Part shown: positions 54,717 through 62,979 of the stretch, piece by piece
Position numbering within the stretch: the stretch's first letter is position 1
How the letters are laid out: every line of letters begins with the position of its first letter
Assembly: GCA_902628525.1 (NCBI GenBank)
Contig: CACOMZ010000004.1
Location: 1-64,000 of the forward strand
Source: an uncultured Pelagibacteraceae bacterium
GTDB lineage: Bacteria > Pseudomonadota > Alphaproteobacteria > Pelagibacterales > Pelagibacteraceae
Direction of reading: 5' to 3'
Length of the DNA stretch: 64,000 nt
The notes under the pieces: generated by a model
Told to the model about the DNA's origin: nothing
Databases searched by the model: none
The model's input: the letters and a program-made list of their open reading frames with translations, nothing else
Position numbers and translations under genes: made by a program

Positions 54717-56618
54717 ATGCCAAGTAAGTTTCAAGAAATTTATGAAAATTCTATAAATAACCCTGAAAAATTTTGGCAAGAAGCATCTAAAGATATATTT
54801 TGGTTTAAAGAACCAACGAAAATTTTAGATAAATCTAATCCTCCATTTTATAAATGGTTTGAAGATGGCGTCACAAATACGTGTTACAACGCTCTAGACA
54901 TTCATATTGACCAAGGTAGAGGCAAAAAAACAGCACTAATATACGATAGTCCTATCACAGGAAACAAAAGTCATTTAAGTTATGAAGAGCTAAGATCAAA
55001 AGTTTCAAAATTTGCAGGAGCCTTAAGAGCACAAGGCACTGAAAAGGGCGATAGAGTAATAATTTATATGCCAATGATACCAGAAGCAGTAATTGCAATG
55101 CTCGCTTGCGCGAGGATTGGTGCAATTCATTCTGTTGTATTTGGAGGTTTTGCCTCAAATGAGCTTGCAAGCAGAATAGACGATAGTAAAGCAAAGTTAT
55201 TAGTGACGGCTTCATGTGGTTTCGAGCCAGGAAGAACGGTTGAATACAAACCTCTTGTGGATGAAGCTGTTAAAATAGCTAATCATAAAATTGAAAAAAT
55301 GATTTTATTCCAAAGACCTGGTCATGAGGTCAAATTAAGTTCTTCTGATGAGGTTAGTTGGGAGGAAGTGGTCTCCAACGCTAAAGATGCTGACTGTGTT
55401 GAGATGAACTCGAATGAATATGCGTATATCTTGTATACATCAGGTACAACTGGAACTCCAAAAGGTATTGTAAGAGATATTGGTGGTCACATAGTTGCTC
55501 TCAAATGGACAATGAAAAACATCTATAACATTGAAAGAGATGATGTTTGGTGGTCTGCTAGTGATATTGGTTGGATTGTTGGACACTCTTACATTGTTTA
55601 TGCACCTTTATTTAAAGGATGCACTACAGTTTTGTTTGAAGGTAAACCTGTTGGCACTCCAGATGCAGGAGCTTTTTGGAAAATTATTTCAGAATATAAA
55701 GTAAAATCACTATTCACTGCTCCAACAGCTTTTAGAGCTATAAAGAAAGAGGATCCGGAAGGAAAGTTTTTCTCAAAATATGACTTAAGCAATTTTGAAA
55801 GCTTATTTTTAGCCGGAGAAAGAGCAGATCCAGATACAATTAAATGGGCTGAGAATTTACTTAAAGTTCCTGTAATAGATCATTGGTGGCAAACAGAAAC
55901 TAGCTGGGCAATAAGCTCAAATTGCACTGGAATTGAAATGATGAAAACAAAATACGGTTCAGCTTGTAAAGCAGTTCCTGGATATGATGTAAAAATCATA
56001 AAACCAGATCAATCTCTTGCAAAACCAAACGAGATGGGTGACATAGTTGTAAAACTTCCTTTGCCTCCAGGCACGTTCCCGACATTGTGGAATGCAGACC
56101 AAAGATATAAAGAAAATTATATGTCTAATTATGAAGGTTACTATCAAACATATGATGCAGGTCATATCGATGATGATGGATATATATGGATTATGTCTAG
56201 AACTGATGACATTATAAATGTAGCAGGTCATAGATTATCAACAGGTGCAATTGAAGAAGTATTGTCCGAACATCAATCTGTTGCAGAATGTGCAGTACTT
56301 GGAATTGCAGATAAATTAAAAGGTCAATTACCTATTGGTTTAGTAGTTTTAAAATCTGGCGTTGATAAAGATAACGACATTATATCTAAAGAATGTGTGC
56401 AAATGGTTAGGGATAAAATTGGACCAGTTGCTGCATTTAAAGTTGTAATTGTTATTAAAAGATTACCAAAAACAAGATCAGGAAAAATCTTAAGAGGTAC
56501 AATAAGAAAAATTGCGGATGGTGCTGATTATAAGGTACCACCTACAATAGACGATCCTTCAATTCTAACAGAGATCACTGAGGATTTAGTTAATCACAAA
56601 ATTTTAAATAATGGTTAA
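54717..56618 (+). CDS. Acyl-CoA synthetase, propionyl/acetyl-CoA synthetase (PrpE/ACSS3) type
   Basis: The 633-aa protein has the ANL-superfamily motifs: A3 P-loop YILYTSGTTGTPKGIVRD, DHWWQTETSW, the hinge WIMSRTDDIINVAGHRLSTGAIEE, and the catalytic Lys in PKTRSGKILR. The N-terminal FWQEASKDIFWFKEPTKILD and GIVRD segments favour the propionyl-CoA synthetase (PrpE) branch over Acs. It activates propionate or acetate with ATP and CoA. The SMR gene overlaps its 3' end by 8 nt. Confidence 0.88.
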   Translation: MPSKFQEIYENSINNPEKFWQEASKDIFWFKEPTKILDKSNPPFYKWFEDGVTNTCYNALDIHIDQGRGKKTALIYDSPITGNKSHLSYEELRSKVSKFAGALRAQGTEKGDRVIIYMPMIPEAVIAMLACARIGAIHSVVFGGFASNELASRIDDSKAKLLVTASCGFEPGRTVEYKPLVDEAVKIANHKIEKMILFQRPGHEVKLSSSDEVSWEEVVSNAKDADCVEMNSNEYAYILYTSGTTGTPKGIVRDIGGHIVALKWTMKNIYNIERDDVWWSASDIGWIVGHSYIVYAPLFKGCTTVLFEGKPVGTPDAGAFWKIISEYKVKSLFTAPTAFRAIKKEDPEGKFFSKYDLSNFESLFLAGERADPDTIKWAENLLKVPVIDHWWQTETSWAISSNCTGIEMMKTKYGSACKAVPGYDVKIIKPDQSLAKPNEMGDIVVKLPLPPGTFPTLWNADQRYKENYMSNYEGYYQTYDAGHIDDDGYIWIMSRTDDIINVAGHRLSTGAIEEVLSEHQSVAECAVLGIADKLKGQLPIGLVVLKSGVDKDNDIISKECVQMVRDKIGPVAAFKVVIVIKRLPKTRSGKILRGTIRKIADGADYKVPPTIDDPSILTEITEDLVNHKILNNG

Positions 56619-56943
56619 AACATATTTATTTCTTGCAGGTGCAGTATTTTTTGAAGTTGCTGGAACTATGTTATTACCTATAACTCAAAATTTTACAAAA
56701 CTAATGCCAACTGCTGCTCTTGCATTCTTTTATCTTTGTGCTTTCTATCTTTTAACTTTTGTAGCAGATAAGATTCCTATCGCTATTATGTATGCGACAT
56801 GGAGTGGTCTTGGAATTTTTACAATTGCAATTCTCGGCTATATATTCTTTAAACAAACTTTAGCTTGGCAAGCAATATTAGGATTATTTTTAATTGTGAT
56901 TGGTATAATTTTAGTAAATAGTTTTACCGGAAAGCTTAGCTAA
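56611..56943 (+). CDS. Small multidrug resistance (SMR) family transporter
   Basis: The 110-aa protein has four membrane helices. The essential Glu is in LFLAGAVFFEVAGTMLL near residue 15, and YATWSGLGIFTIAILGYIFF is the SMR loop motif. Members work as dual-topology dimers and exchange protons for cationic drugs, guanidinium or similar compounds. The substrate is not predictable. It overlaps the acyl-CoA synthetase gene by 8 nt and the convergent dihydroorotase-like gene by 8 nt. Confidence 0.88.
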   Translation: MVKTYLFLAGAVFFEVAGTMLLPITQNFTKLMPTAALAFFYLCAFYLLTFVADKIPIAIMYATWSGLGIFTIAILGYIFFKQTLAWQAILGLFLIVIGIILVNSFTGKLS

Positions 56944-58243
56944 ACTGCAAAGGGGTTCCGTCAGGATCGCCTAAAATTTTTCCATCCTGCATTTTAATTT
57001 TTCCAGCAATAATTGTATGGGTAGGTGTTCCTTTAAATTTAAATCCATTAAAAGGTGACCATTTACATTTGCTTTCTATATTTTCATTTTTAATTTCAAT
57101 TGTTTTGTTCATATCTACAATAGTAAAGTCAGCATCATAACCTTCTTTAATAAATCCTTTATTTTTTATTCCAAAAATTTTCACTGGATTTTCACAAACA
57201 AAATTCATCAATTGGTTTAGTGATAATTTTCCATCATTAATATGATTTAACATTACAGGCATTAAAGTTTGAACTCCTGGCATCCCTGAGGGAGTATTTG
57301 GATATACCTTATCCTTATTCTCTTTTAAATGGGGGGCATGATCTGACCCAATTGTATCATTCAAGTTGTTTCTCACTCCGTACCATAATCTATCGTAATG
57401 AGATTTATCTCTGAGTGGTGGGTTCATCTGAGCATAAGTTCCTAGTTTGTCATAACAATCTGGAGCATAAAGAGTTAAATGTTGTGGGGTAATCTCAAAC
57501 GTAATGTTTCCTTTATGTTGAGATAAAAAATCTATTTCCTCTTTTGTAGTAATATGAAGCACATGAGCTTTTTTATTGTGCTTTTCTGCAATTCGTACAA
57601 TTCTTCTAGTAGATGCTATAGCGCATTCTGCACTTCTCCATACAGGATGCGTATGTACGTCACCATCTTTAATTAATTTTTTATTAACTTTCAGAATTGA
57701 CTCATCTTCAGAATGAACTGCTACGACTTTTGATGCATTTTGAAAAACTTTATTTATGTCATCTTCTTCAGCAACTAACAGATTTCCAGTTGAAGATCCT
57801 GCAAAAAGTTTTATTCCACAGCACCCTTCCAAACCTTCGAGGCTTGCTAGATCATCTGCATTATTTGCAGTTGCTCCAAAATAAAAAGCATAGTTGCAAT
57901 ACATTCTATTTTTAGCAAGATCTAACTTTCTTTGAAACTCTTTCATATTAGCTGTTGGTGGATTCGTATTTGGCATTTCAAATACACTGGTTATTCCTCC
58001 TACAATAGCTGCTTTACTTCCTGAGTGAAGATCCTCCGTATCAGTTGATCCGGGTTCTCTAAAATGTGTTTGGGTATCAATGCAACCAGGCAATACTGTG
58101 TGACCTTCTGCATTTATTATATCTTTTGCTTCCTCTGAAATTTGTCCAATCTGCTGAATTTTTCCATCTTTTATAGCAACATCAACATTTTTTAATTCAC
58201 CGGCGATGTAGCATTGTCCGTTTTTAATTATAAGATCTAACAT
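56936..58243 (-). CDS. Dihydroorotase-like amidohydrolase (class I type, QxH variant)
   Basis: The 435-aa protein has a D-x-Q-T-H-FREPG segment (CIDTQTHFREPGSTDTED), the likely carboxylated Lys in GIKLFAGSS, His ligands in AVHSEDE and VLHITT, and Asp in TIGSDHAPHL. The usual HxH has become QxH (Gln for the first His), a form I recall from related alphaproteobacterial DHOase-like proteins. It could be the true PyrC or a related hydantoinase/dihydroorotase-like enzyme. No pyrB is adjacent. Confidence 0.8.
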   Translation of the reverse strand: MLDLIIKNGQCYIAGELKNVDVAIKDGKIQQIGQISEEAKDIINAEGHTVLPGCIDTQTHFREPGSTDTEDLHSGSKAAIVGGITSVFEMPNTNPPTANMKEFQRKLDLAKNRMYCNYAFYFGATANNADDLASLEGLEGCCGIKLFAGSSTGNLLVAEEDDINKVFQNASKVVAVHSEDESILKVNKKLIKDGDVHTHPVWRSAECAIASTRRIVRIAEKHNKKAHVLHITTKEEIDFLSQHKGNITFEITPQHLTLYAPDCYDKLGTYAQMNPPLRDKSHYDRLWYGVRNNLNDTIGSDHAPHLKENKDKVYPNTPSGMPGVQTLMPVMLNHINDGKLSLNQLMNFVCENPVKIFGIKNKGFIKEGYDADFTIVDMNKTIEIKNENIESKCKWSPFNGFKFKGTPTHTIIAGKIKMQDGKILGDPDGTPLQFS

Positions 58244-58286
58244 TTTAAGAAAATGTTATTATATTACATCCTAAAATTAATCAATT

Positions 58287-59174
58287 ATGAATATTAAAAA
58301 CGTTTATATTTTAGATGACAGAGCAATTCTTTATATTAATGGAGACGATTCAAAAGAGTTTCTTCAAAATCTTATCAGTAACGATATAAACAAAGTAAGC
58401 GATGTAAAAACTTGTTTTAGTTCATTGCTTACACCCCAAGGTAAATTTTTATATGAATTTATAATCCTAAAACATAAGTCTGGGTATATTTTAGATTGTG
58501 AAAAACCTCAGGTAGAGGAATTATTCAGACAATTATCTTTGTATAAGCTAAGATCAAAAGTTGAAATTCTTAATTTAAGTAACGAATTTGTTGTAGCGGC
58601 ATTTTCTCATGAAAAATTCTTAACTTTTGATGAAGCAAAAGACCAACCTGGTTATACAATTAAATATAGAGAAGATCCAATATTTTTAGATCCAAGAAAT
58701 AAAAAACTAGGTGCTAGATTAATTATCAATCTAGAAAAACTTTATTTATCCTTAAAAAAACTAGATCTTCATGATGCAAACTTGAAAGAGTATTATTCAT
58801 TAAGCCATAAACTTGGAATTGTCCCAAAAGATTTAAATAAATTACAGAATAAATTATTTGGTATTGAGTGTAATTTTGAGGAATTAAATGGAATAGATTT
58901 TAAAAAAGGCTGCTATGTAGGACAAGAAAATACAGCAAGGATAAAACTAAAAAACAAACTTTCAAAAAGACTATTTCCAATACATGTAATTAATGGAAAA
59001 CTTTATGAAGGAGAAAGTATTTATAATAATCAAATAGAGATAGGAAAGGTATTAATTGACAATGATTACCCTTTTGCTTTAATAAAATTTTTGGATAAAA
59101 ATTTTAATGAAAAAGTAAATTTTAATACCAAGGAAGCTTACATAAGTATCAGAAAACCTGACTGGATCAATTAA
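58287..59174 (+). CDS. ygfZ: YgfZ/GcvT-domain folate-binding protein, Fe-S cluster maintenance
   Basis: The 295-aa protein has the YgfZ signature KKGCYVGQENTARIK at residues 206-220, with the conserved Cys. The N-terminal GcvT-like folate-binding fold (ILYINGDDSKEFLQNLISNDI, SSLLTPQGKFLYEFIIL) fits the family. It helps assembly or repair of iron-sulfur proteins such as MiaB, using folate. It is divergent from the dihydroorotase-like gene with 43 nt between them. Confidence 0.88.
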   Translation: MNIKNVYILDDRAILYINGDDSKEFLQNLISNDINKVSDVKTCFSSLLTPQGKFLYEFIILKHKSGYILDCEKPQVEELFRQLSLYKLRSKVEILNLSNEFVVAAFSHEKFLTFDEAKDQPGYTIKYREDPIFLDPRNKKLGARLIINLEKLYLSLKKLDLHDANLKEYYSLSHKLGIVPKDLNKLQNKLFGIECNFEELNGIDFKKGCYVGQENTARIKLKNKLSKRLFPIHVINGKLYEGESIYNNQIEIGKVLIDNDYPFALIKFLDKNFNEKVNFNTKEAYISIRKPDWIN

Positions 59175-59186
59175 AATGAATTAATT

Positions 59187-59272
59187 TGGTGCGGTCGGAG
59201 AGACTCGAACTCTCATGGACAAAATCCACACGGCCCTCAACCGTGCCTGTCTACCAATTTCAGCACGACCGC
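59187..59272 (-). tRNA. tRNA-Leu (anticodon GAG)
   Basis: The minus strand folds as a class II tRNA. The acceptor stem GCGGTCG pairs with CGACCGC, followed by discriminator A and an encoded CCA. The anticodon stem CACGG / CCGTG encloses TTGAGGG with GAG at the anticodon positions. A variable arm precedes the T arm GAGAGTTCGAGTCTCTC. It lies between ygfZ and nadA. It reads CUC and CUU. It is the only tRNA gene I found. Confidence 0.95.
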
Positions 59273-59327
59273 AATATGCCTCATAATAAATGAATGACAA
59301 TTATCTTTCAAATTGCTAAAATATTTA

Positions 59328-60317
59328 ATGGAATTTACACAAGAAGTAAGAAAAGCAACAGATCCTATTTATCAAAAGATTTCAAAAATAATGCCAGAGA
59401 TAGAGTGGTCTGTGCATGCACCTTATATTCATCGGATTAATCAATTAAAAAAAAAGAAGAATGCAATCATTCTTGCACATAATTATCAAACTCCTGAAAT
59501 TTATCATGGCATATCAGATGTTGCTGCTGACTCTTTAGCTCTTGCAATAGAAGCATCAAAAACGAGTGCAGATATAATTGTTATGGCAGGAGTTCATTTC
59601 ATGGCAGAAACTTCAAAATTGATGAGTCCAGAAAAAAAAGTTTTGCTTCCTGATATGGGCGCAGGTTGTTCATTATCATCGTCAGTAACAGGTAAAGACG
59701 TAAGACTTCTAAAGGAAAAATATCCAGGCGTCCCTGTTGTTTCATACGTAAACACCTCAGCTGATGTTAAGGCAGAAACAGACATTTGTTGTACATCTGC
59801 AAATGCAGTTAAAATCGTAGAATCTTTAGGTGTTAAAAAAGTTATATTTTTACCGGACGACTACCTAGCAAAATATGTTGCATCTCAAACAAATGTAGAA
59901 ATTATTGCTTGGAAGGGAATATGCATGGTTCACGACCAATTTAATGAAAAAGAAATACATGATATTAGAAAAAATAATCCTGGAATTAAAATCATAGCAC
60001 ATCCAGAATGTCCTCCAGAAGTAATCAAAGCAAGTGACTTTGCTGGATCAACTGGTGGTATGATTGACTATGTAAAAAACAATCAACCTAAAAAAGTTAT
60101 GATGGTCACTGAATGTTCGATGAGTGATAATATTCAAGTTGAAAATCCTAATGTAGAATTTATTAGACCGTGTAACCTTTGCCCTCATATGAAAAAAATC
60201 ACCCTTCCAAAAATATTAGATTGTTTAGAAAATGAGACTGGTGAAATAATAATGGATAAAGAGACAATTGAAAAAGCTAGAATTCCTGTTGAAAGAATGG
60301 CTGCAATCGGCAGATAA
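59328..60317 (+). CDS. nadA: Quinolinate synthase
   Basis: I start at the ATG at 59328 (MEFTQEVRKATDPIYQ), five codons after the TTG in the ORF track, because the extra residues are not conserved. The 329-aa protein has AIILAHNYQTPEIYHGISDVAADSLALA and the [4Fe-4S] ligand Cys in GAGCSLSSS, HPECPPEV and RPCNLCPHMKKITL. It condenses iminoaspartate and dihydroxyacetone phosphate to quinolinate, the de novo NAD precursor. The nadC gene starts 4 nt downstream; no nadB is adjacent. Confidence 0.96.
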   Translation: MEFTQEVRKATDPIYQKISKIMPEIEWSVHAPYIHRINQLKKKKNAIILAHNYQTPEIYHGISDVAADSLALAIEASKTSADIIVMAGVHFMAETSKLMSPEKKVLLPDMGAGCSLSSSVTGKDVRLLKEKYPGVPVVSYVNTSADVKAETDICCTSANAVKIVESLGVKKVIFLPDDYLAKYVASQTNVEIIAWKGICMVHDQFNEKEIHDIRKNNPGIKIIAHPECPPEVIKASDFAGSTGGMIDYVKNNQPKKVMMVTECSMSDNIQVENPNVEFIRPCNLCPHMKKITLPKILDCLENETGEIIMDKETIEKARIPVERMAAIGR

Positions 60318-60321
60318 CTAA

Positions 60322-61155
60322 GTGCCCAAAATAAAACTCAGTAAAGAATTTATAAGAAGCACTGTAAAGCTAGCATTAAATGAAGATCTTTATCCTTTGG
60401 GAGATATTACCACAAGTTTAGTTGATAATGATCAAATTGTAACAGCAAAATTAATTTCAAATCAAAATGCAATTGTTGGAGGATTACTATTTGCAAAACA
60501 AACTTTTGCATTAATTGACAATAAAATAAAATTTATTATTAAGAAACAAGACGGTTCTAGAACTAGAAATGGTAATATAGTTGCTATTATTAAAGGAAAA
60601 GCAAAAAATATTCTAATTGCTGAAAGAGTAGCTTTAAATTTTTTGTCTCATATATCAGGTATAGCAACTAAAACAAACGAATTTGTAAAATTGGCTGGAA
60701 GAAAAACAAAAATTTGCTGTACGAGAAAAACAATTCCAAATTTAAGAGTTATTCAAAAATATGCTGTTAAATTAGGAGGTGGCATAAATCATAGATTTAA
60801 TTTAAGTGATGAATATTTAATTAAAGATAATCATATCGCGAGCTCGAATTTAAGAACTTTAGTAATTAAAGCTGTTAAAAACAAAAAAAGGAAAAAAATT
60901 ACGGTAGAAGTTGATACAATCAAACAACTTAAATCAATTTTAGGTTTAAAATTTAATACAGTTTTGCTTGATAATATGAATATAAAAAATTTAAGCGAAA
61001 GTGTAAAAATTGCAAAAAAATATTATGAAACAGAGGCTTCAGGCAATGTTACTAAAAAGACTGTGAAAGCTATTGCGTCTACTGGGGTTAACAGAATTTC
61101 TGTAGGAAGCATTACACACAGCGCGCCTGCAGTTGACTTTAAGTTAGAATTCTAA
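60322..61155 (+). CDS. nadC: Nicotinate-nucleotide pyrophosphorylase (quinolinate phosphoribosyltransferase)
   Basis: The 277-aa protein has a GTG start (MPKIKLSKEFIRS), ALNEDLYPLGDITTS, ERVALNFLSHISGIAT, CCTRKTIPNLRVIQKYAVKLGGGINHRFNLSD, KDNHI and EVDT...LLDNM, in NadC order. It converts quinolinate and PRPP to nicotinate mononucleotide and CO2. It is paired with nadA (4-nt gap). The length is normal for the family. Its end overlaps the convergent MazG-like gene by 4 nt. Confidence 0.96.
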   Translation: MPKIKLSKEFIRSTVKLALNEDLYPLGDITTSLVDNDQIVTAKLISNQNAIVGGLLFAKQTFALIDNKIKFIIKKQDGSRTRNGNIVAIIKGKAKNILIAERVALNFLSHISGIATKTNEFVKLAGRKTKICCTRKTIPNLRVIQKYAVKLGGGINHRFNLSDEYLIKDNHIASSNLRTLVIKAVKNKKRKKITVEVDTIKQLKSILGLKFNTVLLDNMNIKNLSESVKIAKKYYETEASGNVTKKTVKAIASTGVNRISVGSITHSAPAVDFKLEF

Positions 61156-61523
61156 TTTACAAATTTTGAAAGATCTGGCTTAAAATAATTTGGACCTTTC
61201 ATTACTTTTCCAGTTTCATTGTAAATAGGATTTCCATTTTCGTCTAACTTACTCATATTAGAATTCTGAACTTCATCAAAACATTTGTCTAAGTCAATTC
61301 CAAATGCATGTCCTGCCCCATAGGTTACATATAATATATCTGTAAGCGCATCAGCCACTTCTAATAAATCCTTATTTTTCATAGCTTCTGTAAGCTCCTC
61401 CAATTCCTCTTTAATAAGATCTATTCTTAATTTATTTATTTTTTCAGTACTAAATGATGGTTTAGTTTTAACTTCTTGACCAAAAGTTTTCATGAAAGTA
61501 CCAACTTTGCTAAAATTCGACAT
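61152..61523 (-). CDS. MazG-like / PRA-PH domain NTP pyrophosphohydrolase
   Basis: The 123-aa protein has the all-alpha NTP pyrophosphohydrolase metal-binding pattern: LIKEELEELTEAMKNKD in one helix and EVADALTDILYVTYGAGHAFG in the next, giving the E-x-x-E and E-x-x-D motif. The KVMKGPNYFKPDL C-terminus resembles the small phage/bacterial MazG-like group. It probably removes non-canonical or excess nucleoside triphosphates, but the substrate is not known. It is a solo gene between convergent nadC and divergent fumC. Confidence 0.82.
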   Translation of the reverse strand: MSNFSKVGTFMKTFGQEVKTKPSFSTEKINKLRIDLIKEELEELTEAMKNKDLLEVADALTDILYVTYGAGHAFGIDLDKCFDEVQNSNMSKLDENGNPIYNETGKVMKGPNYFKPDLSKFVN

Positions 61524-61590
61524 AATGCTCCTATATGTTTTTAAAAATTTATTGTATGTTAATAATTATTTGTTACTTAAAAATTAATCA

Positions 61591-62979
61591 ATGAAATTAA
61601 GAAAAGAATTTGACAGTATTGGAAGTATAAATGTCCCAAATAATAAATATTGGGGAGCATCTACTCAAAGATCTAATAAATATTTTAATATTGGAAAAAT
61701 TTTAGTTAATATTTCAATTATTAAATCAATAGCCATTATCAAAAGGTCTGCTGCAATTGTTCATCGTAAAGATAAACTAATTGAACATAAGATTTCAAAA
61801 GCAATAGTAAAAGCATCTGATGAGGTAATTAAAGGTAAAATGGATGATAATTTTCCATTAAAGGTTTGGCAAACTGGTTCTGGAACCCAAACAAATATGA
61901 ACGTGAATGAGGTAATTGCAAACAGAGCTATTGAAATTTTAGGGAGAAAAAAAGGTACTAAAAAACCAGTTCATCCAAATGACCATGTGAATAAATCTCA
62001 ATCTACAAATGATGTATTTCCTACTGCAATGCACATTTCTATTGCTAAAGAGACAATAAGTAAAATGTTACCAAATTTAAAAATTTTAGAAAAAGCACTT
62101 AAGAAAAAATCGAATGAATTTAAAAATATTGTTAAAATTGGAAGAACCCATCTTCAAGATGCAACTCCTCTTTCTTTAGGTCAAGAATTTTCTGGATATC
62201 ATTTTCAAATTAAGAAAAGTATTGAAAGAATAGAATATGCATTAAGGGAGATTTTATATCTTGCTCAGGGAGGTACTGCTGTTGGAACAGGAATAAACTC
62301 AAAAAAAAATTTTGATAAAAAAATCATTAATGAGATTGCAAATTTCACAAAAATTAAATTTAAACCAGCGGTAAATAAATTTGCAGAACTAGCTGCTCAC
62401 GACTCTATAGTTAATTTTTCAGGGGCATTAAATACTTGCGCTGTAGCATTAATGAAAATTTCTAATGATATCCGATTTTTGGGTTCAGGTCCTAGAGCTG
62501 GCTACGGTGAATTAATATTACCAGAAAATGAACCTGGCTCATCGATAATGCCAGGAAAAGTAAATCCCACTCAATGTGAGGCTGTTACAATGGTTTGTGT
62601 AAAAGTTATTGGCAATCATAATGGTATAACGATGGCTGGTTCCCATGGTCATTTTGAATTAAATGTTTTTAAGCCATTAATCGCACATAACATTCTACAA
62701 TCGATTGATTTGATTGCTGATAGCACAAAAAATTTTTCCCTATATTGTGTGAATGGTATTAAAGCAAACAAGAAAAAAATTCAGGAGCATTTAGATAATT
62801 CATTAATGCTTGTCACGGCTCTGGCCCCGCATATTGGATACGATAATGCTGCTAAAATAGCTAAAACTGCACTAAAAAATAATACAACACTTAAACATGA
62901 AGCTATAAAAACGGGTCTAATAAGTGAGTCAGACTATAAAAGAATTGTAGATCCAAAAAAGATGATTTACCCATCATAA
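61591..62979 (+). CDS. fumC: Fumarate hydratase, class II
   Basis: The 462-aa protein has the FumC signatures WGASTQRSNKYFNIG, VWQTGSGTQTNMNVNEVIANRA, HVNKSQSTNDVFPTAMH, IGRTHLQDATPLSLGQEF and the fumarase/aspartase signature GSSIMPGKVNPTQCEA with the catalytic Ser. It hydrates fumarate to malate in the TCA cycle without an iron-sulfur cluster. Related lyases (AspA) lack the exact GSGTQTNMN pattern. It overlaps the downstream convergent gene by 13 nt. Confidence 0.96.
   Translation: MKLRKEFDSIGSINVPNNKYWGASTQRSNKYFNIGKILVNISIIKSIAIIKRSAAIVHRKDKLIEHKISKAIVKASDEVIKGKMDDNFPLKVWQTGSGTQTNMNVNEVIANRAIEILGRKKGTKKPVHPNDHVNKSQSTNDVFPTAMHISIAKETISKMLPNLKILEKALKKKSNEFKNIVKIGRTHLQDATPLSLGQEFSGYHFQIKKSIERIEYALREILYLAQGGTAVGTGINSKKNFDKKIINEIANFTKIKFKPAVNKFAELAAHDSIVNFSGALNTCAVALMKISNDIRFLGSGPRAGYGELILPENEPGSSIMPGKVNPTQCEAVTMVCVKVIGNHNGITMAGSHGHFELNVFKPLIAHNILQSIDLIADSTKNFSLYCVNGIKANKKKIQEHLDNSLMLVTALAPHIGYDNAAKIAKTALKNNTTLKHEAIKTGLISESDYKRIVDPKKMIYPS

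Noticed and set aside
59187-59272. tRNA-Leu as an integration site of a genomic island.
   Set aside because: Both sides are ordinary core genes (ygfZ, nadA), with no integrase and no repeated tRNA 3' end seen; the accessory region is about 8 kb away and not at this tRNA.
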